NCBI GenBank assembly: GCA_963707465.1
Contig: CAVPQK010000013.1
Span: 682,001 to 746,000, forward strand
Origin: Bog-159 sp963707465
GTDB taxonomy: Bacteria > Acidobacteriota > Terriglobia > Bryobacterales > Bryobacteraceae
Length of the DNA stretch: 64,000 bases
Reading direction: 5' to 3'
How positions within the stretch are numbered: the stretch's first letter is position 1; the number at the start of each line of letters is the position of its first letter. Position numbers and translations under genes: made by a program. Below the pieces are notes generated by a model, which had not been told where the DNA came from, ran no database searches, and saw only the letters and a program-made list of their open reading frames with translations. Of this stretch, positions 1 through 8,151 are shown in pieces.

Positions 1-330
1 TACCACCTCAAGAACCCTTTCGCTGTTCTGGAGCGGCTGTCGGCGCACGCCCGGTACTGCTTCTTGAGCACGCGCGTCGCCGGCTGGAGTCCGGACCGGA
101 GCGTGGAACTCGGCCGCGTTCCGGTCGCCTATCTGCTGGCGCCCGCCGAGTGCAACAACGATGCGACCAATTACTGGGTGTTCTCGCCTCCGGGCTTGCT
201 GCGCCTGGCGGAACGATGCGGGTGGCGGGTGCTGGCATCGCTCAGAACCGGTGCGCAGGATTCCGACCCAGCCACCTCCGCGGGTGATGAGCGGCAGTTT
301 CTATTGTTGGAGAGCGCGGCGGGCCGGTAA
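1..330 (+). CDS. C-terminal part of a SAM-dependent methyltransferase-like protein (5' end outside window)
   Basis: The reading frame is open from base 1 to a TAA at 328-330, so only the last 109 residues are visible. The first residues (YHLKNPFAVLERLSAHARY) match the segment after motif I in class I methyltransferases that act on small molecules or tRNA wobble uridines, where 'hhYHhxNP..L..L' is followed by a strand of the type CFLSTRV. The later part (a two-Asn segment near NNDATNYW, then an RLAERCGWRV helix-strand) fits the last strands of the Rossmann fold. The SAM-binding glycine motif lies upstream and cannot be checked. The assignment is to the family only; the substrate is unknown. 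Confidence 0.6.
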   Translation, partial: YHLKNPFAVLERLSAHARYCFLSTRVAGWSPDRSVELGRVPVAYLLAPAECNNDATNYWVFSPPGLLRLAERCGWRVLASLRTGAQDSDPATSAGDERQFLLLESAAGR

Positions 331-441
331 AACGCTACCGCGGCTGCCGCCGGACAACTTGTCGAATTCCGGTCTCGCCGTTCGACATTATTAGTGAAGG
401 CGGGGCAACTAGCCCGCGGAAGACAATTCTTAGGAGGCGAC

Positions 442-795
442 ATGCCGCAATATCTGGTTGCTATTCACCACCCCGACAACTATGACCCGTCCTCAGAGGG
501 TGAAGCGATGTTCCGCGATATCGATAGGCTCAACGAAGAAATGGCGGCTGTCGGCGCCAGGTTCTTCGCCGGCGGCCTGCAATCGGCGACCCACGCGAAA
601 TCACTGCGTAAGCAGCCCGGCGGACACGTGGTCATCACCGATGGACCCTACCTGGAGACCAAGGAACACATTGGCGGCTTCTGGATACTCGACGCAGCCA
701 ACATGGACGAGGCCGTGGCGTGGGGACGCAAAGCCGTCGTCGCCTGCCGCGCATCGGTCGAGGTGCGCGAGTTCCTCGCCATGCCGACAGAATAG
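442..795 (+). CDS. YciI-like (DGPF domain) protein
   Basis: A 117-residue single-domain protein of the YCII-related / DGPF family. These are small dimeric alpha-beta barrel proteins, often encoded beside ECF sigma factors; their chemistry is mostly unknown. The diagnostic motif is present as TDGPYLETKEHIGGFWI around residues 70-86, followed by the conserved alternation of acidic and Trp residues (DEAVAWGRK). The start at 442 is chosen because AGGAGG sits at 432-437, five bases upstream of the ATG; the longer frame starting at 394 has no such signal. The length matches the family. No sigma factor gene is adjacent here, so the context does not refine the role. Confidence 0.85.
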   Translation: MPQYLVAIHHPDNYDPSSEGEAMFRDIDRLNEEMAAVGARFFAGGLQSATHAKSLRKQPGGHVVITDGPYLETKEHIGGFWILDAANMDEAVAWGRKAVVACRASVEVREFLAMPTE

Positions 796-854
796 ACATG
801 CCCACGAGCAAAGTGTACAGCGTTAGGTATGGCCTGATACACTGAGAGTGCGTA

Positions 855-1832
855 ATGCTATCGATCGTTATCCCGATACACAACGAGGAGCCCTCCATCC
901 TGCGCTTGTACGACCGGCTCACGGCGGTGCTGGAGCCGCTGCGGCGACCCTACGAGATTCTGTTTGTGGACGATGCTTCGACCGACCGCAGCTTCGAGCT
1001 GCTGGCGAACCTGGTGGAGACCGATGGGCACCTCAAGGTGATCCGGCTGCGCCGGAACTTCGGCCAAAGCGCGGCTCTTTCGGCCGGTTTTCATGAAGCG
1101 AAAGGCGACGTGATCATCGCCATGGATGGCGACCTGCAGCATGCGCCGGAAGATATCCCCGCGCTGCTGGCGAAGATCGATGAAGGGTACGACATCGCCA
1201 GCGGCTGGCGCAAGGAACGCGTGGACAATCCGCTCACGCGTAAGATCCCATCGCGCATCGCGAACTGGCTGATGGCCAAGGCTTCCGGCATCGACCTGCG
1301 CGACTTCGGCACCACCTTCAAGGCCTACCGAGCCGAGGTGCTGAAGGACGTGAACCTGTACGGCGAGCTGCACCGCTTTATCCCCGCGTTGGCCAGCTTT
1401 TACGGAGCGCGGGTGGCGGAGGTGCCCATCCGGAATACGGCGCGCTCGGCGGGCGATTCGCACTACGGCATCGGCCGTACCTTCCGCGTGATGTTCGATA
1501 TCCTGACCATCAAGTTTCTGTTGAAATACTTCACCCGCCCCATGCACTTTTTCGGACTCCTGGGCCTGGCGGGAACGGGCTTGGGCGGCTTGATCATGGG
1601 CTGGCTGGCGCTGCACAAGTTGATGGGCCACGAGCTGATCATGGTCGAGCACGGCCCGCTGATGATTGCCGGGGGTTTGTTGCTGCTGGGCGGCCTGATG
1701 ATGTTCTCGACCGGGCTGATCGGCGAAATGATGATGCGCACCTACTTTGAGAGTCAGGGCCGCCGCATCTACGCCGTGCGCGAGATCGTCACCCGCAAGC
1801 AGCGCGGTGTGGCGGGCGGCGCGCGCGGATGA
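855..1832 (+). CDS. GT2 glycosyltransferase, polyprenyl-phosphate sugar transferase type (GtrB/DPM-like)
   Basis: A 325-residue inverting family-2 glycosyltransferase likely to move a sugar from a nucleotide donor onto a polyprenyl phosphate at the inner membrane. The GT-A fold is clear: the N-terminal strand and nucleotide site (LSIVIPIHNEE, then FVDDASTDRS at 38-46), the metal-binding DxD as MDGDLQ around 90-95, and the acceptor-site region ending in KVIRLRRNFGQSAALSAG. Two C-terminal hydrophobic helices, roughly residues 231-253 and 266-290, give the GtrB/ArnC-like topology. Length agrees with the family (about 310-330). The ATG at 855 is preferred over GTG at 848, which is in another frame. 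The exact sugar cannot be told. Confidence 0.88.
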   Translation: MLSIVIPIHNEEPSILRLYDRLTAVLEPLRRPYEILFVDDASTDRSFELLANLVETDGHLKVIRLRRNFGQSAALSAGFHEAKGDVIIAMDGDLQHAPEDIPALLAKIDEGYDIASGWRKERVDNPLTRKIPSRIANWLMAKASGIDLRDFGTTFKAYRAEVLKDVNLYGELHRFIPALASFYGARVAEVPIRNTARSAGDSHYGIGRTFRVMFDILTIKFLLKYFTRPMHFFGLLGLAGTGLGGLIMGWLALHKLMGHELIMVEHGPLMIAGGLLLLGGLMMFSTGLIGEMMMRTYFESQGRRIYAVREIVTRKQRGVAGGARG

Positions 1833-1926
1833 TGGTCTGACGATTCCGCATGCCCCGCCGTGTCGTACGCCCCGCCGTGTAGTAAGCTGGAATTTAATAC
1901 CAGTAAATCCAAAGTTTGGAGGTTCC

Positions 1927-3072
1927 ATGATGTTCCGCAAAGTGGGCATGCCCGCCCTCGGAATCCTGTTCTGCGCAATCGCCGGTTTTGCGCAAACTTC
2001 CTCGCTGGAGGGAGATGTCAAGGGAGAAGACGGTGCGGCCCTGAAAGGCGCCCTGATCAAGATCGACCGCGAAGACATTAAGGGTCATTACCAGGTGAAG
2101 ACCGACAAGAAGGGCCACTACTACTACGGTGGCCTGCCCCTCGGAAGGTACAAGGTTACGCTCGAGGTGGACGGCAAGGACGTCGATTATGTCGACAAAG
2201 TGCAGACCCATCCGGGCGAACCCGGAGTGAACAACTTCGATATGCAGGCGTCCGCGAAAAAGCGGCAAGCCCTGAACCAGGCCGCGTCAACCGGCAATTT
2301 GAGCAAAGATCAGGAGCGCGCCATGTCGCCCGAGGAGAAGGCCGCGTTCGAAAAGGCCACCAAGGAGCGTACGGAGCTGAAGGCCAAGAATAAGGCGCTC
2401 AACGACGCTTTCAACGCCGGCAAAGAGGCGGCCAACGCCAAGCAGTTTGACGTGGCAGTGACCCAGTTTTCCAAAGCCAGCGAGATGGCGCCCGACCAGC
2501 CGGTGATCTGGGCCAATCTCGGCGATGCCGAAATCAACCTGGCCAAAAGCAAGACGGGCGCGGAGCACGATGAGGCTATGAACAAAGGGATGGAAGCGTA
2601 CCAGAAGACGCTGGCGATTAAGCCGGACGATGCCGGCGTGCATAACAATTACGCTTTGGCGCTAGCGGGAGCCAAGAAGTTCGATGAAGCCCAGGCTGAA
2701 CTTGCTAAAGCGGCCCAGCTCGATCCTGCCAGTGCCGGCAAGTACTACTACAACCTGGGCGCTTTATTGGTGAACAACGGCCAGTCCGAACCGGCCGGAG
2801 CGGCGTTCAAGAAGGCTATCGAGGCAGACCCGAAATATGCCGACGCGCAATATCAATATGGCATCTACCTGATCGGCAAAGCCGCGCTCGGAGCGGACGG
2901 CAAGTACAATCCGGTTCCGGGTACGCGCGAAGCGTTCCAGGCGTATCTGGAGCTGAAGCCGGATGGGCCAAACGCGGAATCGTGCAAGGGCATGCTGGCC
3001 AGCCTGTCCGGTTCCGTGGACACTTCGTATCAGAATCCCGCGGCCAAGAAGAAGACCACCAAGAAGAACTAG
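1927..3072 (+). CDS. Secreted TPR protein with N-terminal carboxypeptidase-regulatory-like domain
   Basis: A 381-residue exported protein. A signal peptide (basic start, hydrophobic core ending at FAQ, about residue 23) is followed by a carboxypeptidase-regulatory-like beta-sandwich (about 25-105: LEGDVKGEDGAALKGALIKI, then YYGGLPLGRYKVTLEV). A Lys/Glu-rich linker leads to several TPR units (about 165-345), including 'DVAVTQFSKASEMAPDQPVIWANLGDA' type helices with the usual W/L/G/Y/A/P spacing. The tail is rich in Lys and Pro. The start at 1927 (ATGATG) has TTGGAGG just upstream; the earlier in-frame ATG at 1747 lies inside the preceding gene. TPR domains bind proteins; the partner is unknown. 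Confidence 0.82.
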   Translation: MMFRKVGMPALGILFCAIAGFAQTSSLEGDVKGEDGAALKGALIKIDREDIKGHYQVKTDKKGHYYYGGLPLGRYKVTLEVDGKDVDYVDKVQTHPGEPGVNNFDMQASAKKRQALNQAASTGNLSKDQERAMSPEEKAAFEKATKERTELKAKNKALNDAFNAGKEAANAKQFDVAVTQFSKASEMAPDQPVIWANLGDAEINLAKSKTGAEHDEAMNKGMEAYQKTLAIKPDDAGVHNNYALALAGAKKFDEAQAELAKAAQLDPASAGKYYYNLGALLVNNGQSEPAGAAFKKAIEADPKYADAQYQYGIYLIGKAALGADGKYNPVPGTREAFQAYLELKPDGPNAESCKGMLASLSGSVDTSYQNPAAKKKTTKKN

Positions 3073-3073
3073 G

Positions 3074-3107
3074 CAAGGCTCCGCCTTGATATCCCTTCGG
3101 GATAGGG
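3074..3107. terminator. Two adjacent short hairpins downstream of the TPR gene
   Basis: Just after the stop codon at 3072 come two consecutive inverted repeats: AAGGC-tcc-GCCTT (about 3076-3088) and TATCCC-ttc-GGGATA (about 3090-3104). There is no U-tract, so this is not a classical intrinsic terminator. The position suggests a 3'-end stabiliser or attenuating hairpin pair. Confidence 0.4.
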
Positions 3108-3138
3108 GAGTCAGAAGACAGGAGTCAGAAGTCAGAAT
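3108..3138 (+). repeat. GTCAGAA-type short tandem repeat (copy 1)
   Basis: Three imperfect units of the form (G/A)GTCAGAAG are joined by ACAGG. A near copy in inverted orientation occurs at 50895-50926, with the shared core AGTCAGAAGACAGRAGTCAG. Both copies sit directly downstream of a coding sequence. They resemble the heptameric short tandem repeats known from cyanobacteria and other environmental bacteria; function unknown. Confidence 0.6.
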
Positions 3139-3180
3139 GGCGGCGGACCGCAGCCGCGCCACGCGTGAGATAATAATATC

Positions 3181-3202
3181 GGGGCGCCGGAAAGGGCGCC
3201 CC
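3181..3202 (+). promoter_or_regulatory. Strong GC hairpin immediately upstream of the YHS-protein start
   Basis: GGGGCGCC at 3181-3188 and GGCGCCCC at 3195-3202 form a perfect 8-bp stem with a 6-base loop, ending eight bases before the ATG at 3211. The stem would occupy the ribosome-binding region if transcribed, and no Shine-Dalgarno is visible there. An AT-rich stretch (TAATAATAT, about 3170-3178) precedes it and could be a -10 region. Regulatory role is inferred from position only. Confidence 0.35.
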
Positions 3203-3210
3203 TTGGCATA

Positions 3211-3486
3211 ATGCGCTTATTGCTCCGCTTTATTGTCCTGCCTTTGGTGACGTTGTGGGTGGTGCGCAACATCCTCCGATCTCTCTTTGGCGGACCGAAC
3301 ACGAATGTTGCCGCCAAGCCGGTGAGGCCGGTGCCTACCACGGCTTCACCGGGCGGCGAGTTGAAGAAAGACCCGGTTTGCGGGACCTACGTCTCGGCGG
3401 ACACGTCGGTAACTAAGCGAATCGACGGCCGCACGGTGTATTTTTGCTCCCCGGCGTGCCGCGACAAATACCGCGCCGCTTCGTAA
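3211..3486 (+). CDS. Small membrane-anchored YHS-like (PP0621-type) metal-binding protein
   Basis: A 91-residue protein with one N-terminal hydrophobic helix (about residues 3-19), a Pro/Thr-rich linker (about 29-50) and a C-terminal cysteine domain: DPVCGTYV (Cys57), then YFCSPACRDKY (Cys79 and Cys83). The pattern matches the PP0621/YHS group, where the three cysteines are thought to bind metal. It is probably anchored in the inner membrane; the topology was not established. The gene lies alone between the TPR gene and a convergent beta-barrel gene, so the context gives no partner. The strong hairpin just before the start codon is unusual for a gene this small. Confidence 0.75.
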   Translation: MRLLLRFIVLPLVTLWVVRNILRSLFGGPNTNVAAKPVRPVPTTASPGGELKKDPVCGTYVSADTSVTKRIDGRTVYFCSPACRDKYRAAS

Positions 3487-3505
3487 ACCCGCCTGCAGGG
3501 TGACC

Positions 3506-4180
3506 CTACCGGTCGCCGAAGCTGTAACCCACCCACACCATGCCCGCAGGGACGGCATTGCTGCTGAATTGGTCGGTCAGTCCCGGCGCATAGTGCAGGT
3601 CGAACTGGGGACGGATGAAGATATGTTCGGTTACGAACAGCGAGACGCCAACTCCGACGTGCACGTCGAAATGGTTCGAACTCCCCACCGGCTCGGTCTG
3701 GTTCGGGGTACAAACGGCAGTTCCCACGCACCCCCCGCTCTCGGTGACGCCGAAACCGGTGTGCGCTCCGCCAATCCCGCCTTCAAGCTGTAGAACCACG
3801 CGCTTGCTGCTGAACGGCCTGACTAAGCCATTGACGTCATAGAACGCCTGCCGGTATAGCAATGGGCCATAATCGCTGCGCACGGGCATCACGTCGGCCG
3901 CGGCTCCGATGCCGAAGTGCTTCCAAAGCATCACGTCTCCGCCGAAGCCCAGGAAAAATGCGCTGAGGGCAGGGTTCGCCTGGCAATACGTGTCGCCGCT
4001 GTTCGGCGTGCACGCGCCGTAGGCATTGATGGAAGAGGCGTTGTCGATGCCGCCTCCATTAGCGCCGTCATGCGCGGTCCCGAACCCCAGCATAAAGTCG
4101 ACGGAGCTCTGCGCGCTGGCGAAAGGTACGCAGAGTAACGGAAGGGAGAGAATGGGTAAGTAACGGCAGATTCGTTTCAC
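3506..4180 (-). CDS. Outer-membrane beta-barrel protein, unknown function
   Basis: A 224-residue exported protein. A signal peptide (VKRICRYLPILSLPLLCVPF, cleaved after FASA, about residue 22) is followed by alternating hydrophobic/polar strands with many aromatic residues, ending GMVWVGYSFGDR, a pattern typical of small outer-membrane barrels that terminate in an aromatic strand. Two Cys pairs occur in loops (YGACTPNSGDTYC and GGCVGTAVC), possibly disulfides. The GTG start at 4180 is chosen because GAGGAG lies ten bases upstream and the signal peptide begins there; a longer frame to 4279 has no such support. No specific family was recognised. Confidence 0.65.
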   Translation of the reverse strand: MKRICRYLPILSLPLLCVPFASAQSSVDFMLGFGTAHDGANGGGIDNASSINAYGACTPNSGDTYCQANPALSAFFLGFGGDVMLWKHFGIGAAADVMPVRSDYGPLLYRQAFYDVNGLVRPFSSKRVVLQLEGGIGGAHTGFGVTESGGCVGTAVCTPNQTEPVGSSNHFDVHVGVGVSLFVTEHIFIRPQFDLHYAPGLTDQFSSNAVPAGMVWVGYSFGDR

Positions 4181-4300
4181 GTCAGAAGTTCTCCTCAAGA
4201 AATAATTATCGCGCACTGACGGCGCGTTTTGGGCGCCATACCCTAACGACGCCGTTGGAAGCAAAGACGTTTCAGGCAACTGGACGTTTCGCTTTTTGAC

Positions 4301-4819
4301 TTATTGATCCAGCTCGGCGAAGATGCCGGCGAGCGGCACGTGGATCGGGGATCCAGCCGCCTGCAGGGTACCGCTCTCCGGTTCCTGAAAGCCGCTCGGT
4401 GTGCATACGTACGCTTTGCGCAGGACTGGATCGATAATCCACACATTGGGCACGCCGAAAGCGAGGTACTCGTCGACACGTTCCCGGATGCTTCGGAGGC
4501 TGTCGTCTTTCGACAATACTTCTATGCAGATCAGCGGCGGCGCTGTGAAGACTTGCTCGATGGGCTGGTCCCAATCGATTACGCACACATCCGGGATGCG
4601 GTAGCGGCCGGGGACTACGCGCACCCGCTGCTCGACCGTTACTAGAATGCGCCAGTCGCGTTCGTGGTTTCCGAACCACATCGCCAGCCGTGCTTGCAGC
4701 CTTCCATGATCGAATCCTCCCACGTTACGCTCGCGCACCTCCCCGTCCACGTAATCGCAATCGGGCCGGTAGGTGGTGGACAGGTACTCTTCGATGGAAA
4801 TGCCTGCAATGCTCGACAT
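4301..4819 (-). CDS. Uma2-family putative restriction-like endonuclease (DUF820)
   Basis: A 172-residue protein of the Uma2/DUF820 family, whose fold is that of PD-(D/E)xK nucleases. The family opening is clear (ISIEEYLSTTYRPDCDYVDGEV), followed by the catalytic-type residues RIPDVCVIDWD (Asp) and ICIEVLSKDDS (Glu ... Lys), and the late segment FGVPNVWIIDPVLRKAYV. Length matches the family (about 170-200). Many bacteria carry dozens of these genes; a cellular role is not established. It is transcribed divergently from the PSD1 gene across 61 bases. Confidence 0.85.
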   Translation of the reverse strand: MSSIAGISIEEYLSTTYRPDCDYVDGEVRERNVGGFDHGRLQARLAMWFGNHERDWRILVTVEQRVRVVPGRYRIPDVCVIDWDQPIEQVFTAPPLICIEVLSKDDSLRSIRERVDEYLAFGVPNVWIIDPVLRKAYVCTPSGFQEPESGTLQAAGSPIHVPLAGIFAELDQ

Positions 4820-4880
4820 CTTTTTTATTGTAGCGCCAACAGTTCACCCCGCCGCTTGCGCCACGTTGTAACATATCCAC

Positions 4881-7800
4881 ATGCCGCACCCGGAGCGAAC
4901 CTTATTGCTGATCGCCGGCCTGGCCCTGGCGGCCAGCGCCGAACCGGTCAAGTTCAATCGCGATATCCGGCCCGTCATGTCGGATACCTGCTTTCGCTGC
5001 CATGGGCCCGACAAGCGCGCCCGCATGGCGGGCATGCGTCTGGACCGCCGCGAAGAGGCCCTGAAGCCCACCCCTTCCGGAGCCGTCCCGATCGTGCCCG
5101 GCGATCCGGACAAGAGCGCCATCGTCCAGCGCATCTTTGCGGCAGACCCCGCGCGCCGGATGCCGCCGAAATACGCCGAGAAGTCTCTCACCGACGCGCA
5201 GAAGGAAACCATCCGCCGCTGGGTCGCCGAAGGCGCCGTGTACGAAGGCCATTGGGCCTATCAGCCCGTAAAGCGTCCGGCAGTGCCGGAGGTAGCGGAT
5301 GCCAAAGCGCCCATCCGCAACCCCATCGACAGTTTCATCCAGGCGCGCCTGGCGCGCGAGGGGCTGACGCCCTCGCCCGAAGCCGACCGCCGCACCCTTC
5401 TCCGCCGCGTCACGCTCGACCTGACCGGAATCCCGCCCACGCCGCAAGAAGCCGACGCGTTCATCAACGACCGGTCGCCGGATGCCTACGACAAGGTGGT
5501 GGATCGGCTGCTCGCGTCGCCGGCTTACGCCGAAATGCGTGCCATGCGCTGGCTCGACGCCGTGCGGTTCGCGGATACGGCCGGCTTTCACGGCGATAAT
5601 ATCTGGCCCACCTGGCCCTATCGCGATTACGTCCTGCGCGCCTTCCGCGACAACATGCCCTTCGATCGCTTCACCCGCGAGCAGTTGGCCGGTGATTTGT
5701 TGCCCAATGCCACGCGCGACCAAGAAGTTGCCGCGGCGTACAATCGCCTGAACCGCGCTTCGGCCGAGGGCGGTTTGCAGCCCAACGAATACCTGGCAAA
5801 ATATGGCGCCGATCGCGTGCGCACCCTGAGCACCGTCTGGCTGGGATCCACGATGGGCTGCGCCGAATGCCACGATCACAAGTTCGACCCCTTCACCAAT
5901 AAAGATTTCTACGCCATGAAGGCGTTTTTCGCGGATATTCGGGAAACCGGCCTGGTCCCCGATCGGGGCCGTGGCGCCTGGGGCGAAAAGCTGACTTTGC
6001 CGAGCGACGAGCAGGGCCGCCGCCTCGCCGCGCTCGACGAGCAAATCACCGCAACGCGGCGCGGCCTCGACGCGCAGGCGCAACAAATGAAGAAGCAGCG
6101 CTGGGCCTGGGAAGACCGTCTGCTGCCGGATTTCGAAGCCGGCAAGCTGGCCTGGGCCTACCAGCGGCCCACGGCAGCCTCCGCGGCCAACGGCGCGAAG
6201 CTCACCATATATAACGACGAAGCCGTGGATAGCAACTTCTATCTGCATGGGTCGCTCAGTTCCGAGCGTAAACGCGGCGATGGGCTGGTGGTGGCGTCGG
6301 GTCCGAATCCGGATAACGAAACCTATTCCGTGGCATTCAAACCCGGCGAAGGCGCATGGACTGCACTGGGCGTCGACGTCTTCCAGGACGAAAGCCTGCC
6401 GGGGACGCGCTTCGCCCGCGGCGCGGACCGTTTCGTGCTTACCGAGGTCGACGCCGAGATCGCCGAGCCCGGCGGCGCGCCGCGCAAACTGCCGTTCGTT
6501 CTGGCGACCTCCGGTGGCATCGGCGAGCGTGCCGAAAATCCGCCCATGGCCGCCATCGACGGCGACTCGAAGACCGGATGGGGCGTCACCATCGTCGAGG
6601 AGTACAACCCGTTTCTGGCGCTGCGCTTCGCCGAACCGGTTCACACGCGTGCCGATTCGGTGGTGACCGTGCGCCTGCATCACGATTCCGATCTGCGCCG
6701 CGCCACCATCGGGCGATTCCGCCTGGCGCTTTCCGCCGCCACCTACTCCTGGCCCGAGGACGGCGAATCCGACTCCAAAACCAAAGCCAGCCCGGCCGAC
6801 AACCCCGCGCTTACCTTGACCGTCGCCGCCGGCCGCGGTCTGCCGCCGGACTTTGCCAAAATCCTGCGCAAGCAAGAGGACGAGCGCAGCTCCGAGCAGA
6901 AGGACGCGGTGCTGGATTTCTTCGAATTCTCCACGCCCGAACTTCAGCCGGCTTATCTGCGCCTGGCCCACCTGCGCACCGAACGCGATTTGCTGTATGC
7001 CGCCATTCCGCGCGTGGTGCTCACCGAATCCACGCGCCCGCGCGTGACACGAGTGTTGCCGCGCGCCAACTGGATGGATGAAACCCAGGAAATCGTACAG
7101 CCCGCCGTCCCCTCGTTTCTGGCGAAGCTGGATACCGGCGGCCGCCGCGCCACGCGCCTGGATCTGGCGAACTGGCTGGTTTCCCCGCAGAATCCGCTGA
7201 CCGCGCGCGCTTACGTCAACCGTCTGTGGCGCGAGTTTTTCGGCACAGGCCTTTCCAAGGTTCTCGAAGATCTTGGCTCGCAGGGCGAGTGGCCGGTCAA
7301 TCCCGAGTTGCTCGACTGGATGGCGGCGGAATTCATGCAGGACTGGGACATGCGGCACATGATTCGCACCATCGTCACCAGCCACACGTACCGGCAATCG
7401 TCGATGTCGACCGCACAGATCGACGAGCGCGATCCCGACAATCGCCTGCTGGCGCGCCAGAACCGCTATCGCGTGGATGCCGAAATCGTGCACGATATCG
7501 CGTTGTCGGTCGCCGGCCTGTTGGCGGAGCAGTTCGGCGGTCCCAGCGTGCGCCCCTATGAGCCGGAAGGCTACCTGGCGGCCATGAACTTCCCCAAGCG
7601 GGAGTACTCCGCCAGCCGCGGCGCGGACCTTTACCGCCGCGCCCTATATACCGAATGGCAGCGCACGTTCCTGCATCCTACGCTGCTGACCTTCGACGCT
7701 CCCACACGCGAGGAATGCACGGTGAACCGCGTCAGCTCCAATACGCCGCTGCAAGCCCTGGACCTGATGAACGATCCGATCTTCGTCGAAAGCGCGCGCG

Positions 7801-8090
7801 TGTTCGCCGAAAACATTGTGCGGCAGGGCGGCCGCGCGTTCGACGGGCAGTTGGATTGGGCCTTTGAGCGTGCCCTGAACCGCCGGCCGGACGCGGAGGA
7901 GCGGCAGGTTTTGAAAGAGCTGTATCGCAAGAACCTGGAACGATTCCGTACGTCGCCGGAATCGGCGGCGGAACTGACCAGCGTGGGCGAGGCGCCGCAC
8001 ACGGCTGCGGCCAGCGAACCGGAGGTGGCCGCCATGGCGTTGGTAGCCAGGGCGATTTTGAATTTGCACGAGACGATCACGCGGAATTAA
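4881..8090 (+). CDS. PSD1 / planctomycete-type cytochrome C protein with DUF1549 and DUF1553
   Basis: A 1069-residue exported protein. After a short signal peptide (residues 1-20) comes a planctomycete-type cytochrome C domain with haem motif CFRCH (37-41) and the DIRPVMSDTC lead. DUF1549 follows (about 150-360), with a second CxxCH as MGCAECHDHKFDPF near residue 327. A middle region of mixed beta sandwich type (about 420-660) precedes DUF1553 (about 760-1040: RRATRLDLANWLVSPQNPLT, then the NTPLQALDLMNDP segment). The family is expanded in Planctomycetes and Acidobacteria and nearly always lies before a DUF1501 gene, as here. Biochemical role unproven; haem binding and a role in polymer degradation are inferences. 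Confidence 0.9.
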   Translation: MPHPERTLLLIAGLALAASAEPVKFNRDIRPVMSDTCFRCHGPDKRARMAGMRLDRREEALKPTPSGAVPIVPGDPDKSAIVQRIFAADPARRMPPKYAEKSLTDAQKETIRRWVAEGAVYEGHWAYQPVKRPAVPEVADAKAPIRNPIDSFIQARLAREGLTPSPEADRRTLLRRVTLDLTGIPPTPQEADAFINDRSPDAYDKVVDRLLASPAYAEMRAMRWLDAVRFADTAGFHGDNIWPTWPYRDYVLRAFRDNMPFDRFTREQLAGDLLPNATRDQEVAAAYNRLNRASAEGGLQPNEYLAKYGADRVRTLSTVWLGSTMGCAECHDHKFDPFTNKDFYAMKAFFADIRETGLVPDRGRGAWGEKLTLPSDEQGRRLAALDEQITATRRGLDAQAQQMKKQRWAWEDRLLPDFEAGKLAWAYQRPTAASAANGAKLTIYNDEAVDSNFYLHGSLSSERKRGDGLVVASGPNPDNETYSVAFKPGEGAWTALGVDVFQDESLPGTRFARGADRFVLTEVDAEIAEPGGAPRKLPFVLATSGGIGERAENPPMAAIDGDSKTGWGVTIVEEYNPFLALRFAEPVHTRADSVVTVRLHHDSDLRRATIGRFRLALSAATYSWPEDGESDSKTKASPADNPALTLTVAAGRGLPPDFAKILRKQEDERSSEQKDAVLDFFEFSTPELQPAYLRLAHLRTERDLLYAAIPRVVLTESTRPRVTRVLPRANWMDETQEIVQPAVPSFLAKLDTGGRRATRLDLANWLVSPQNPLTARAYVNRLWREFFGTGLSKVLEDLGSQGEWPVNPELLDWMAAEFMQDWDMRHMIRTIVTSHTYRQSSMSTAQIDERDPDNRLLARQNRYRVDAEIVHDIALSVAGLLAEQFGGPSVRPYEPEGYLAAMNFPKREYSASRGADLYRRALYTEWQRTFLHPTLLTFDAPTREECTVNRVSSNTPLQALDLMNDPIFVESARVFAENIVRQGGRAFDGQLDWAFERALNRRPDAEERQVLKELYRKNLERFRTSPESAAELTSVGEAPHTAAASEPEVAAMALVARAILNLHETITRN

Positions 8091-8136
8091 GTGGGGCGGG
8101 CCTAAGAGGCCCGCGCAGGCTGAGAGCCTGCCCCAC
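8091..8136 (+). repeat. Type A palindromic intergenic repeat, copy A1
   Basis: Fills the gap between the PSD1 stop and the DUF1501 ribosome-binding site. It has outer arms GTGGGGC ... GCCCCAC enclosing two hairpins, GGGCCT-aag-AGGCCC and GCAGGCT-gag-AGCCTGC, so the strand can fold as a three-way junction. Related copies lie at 27579-27622, 52478-52522 and 56652-56692. Confidence 0.8.
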
Positions 8137-8151
8137 TTGAGGAATTTACAT

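Noticed and set aside
1851..1883. Direct repeat of GCCCCGCCGTGT upstream of the TPR gene
   Set aside because: Two short GC-rich copies in tandem could be an operator, but they are too short and too close to background composition to support a call.
858..2078. 406-residue open frame on the minus strand
   Set aside because: Antisense to the GT2 and TPR genes, both of which have clear motifs and start signals. No domain in the shadow.
4902..7493. 863-residue open frame on the minus strand
   Set aside because: It lies wholly antisense to the PSD1 gene, has low-complexity His/Gly/Arg-rich composition and no recognisable domain. It is a shadow caused by high GC at third positions.
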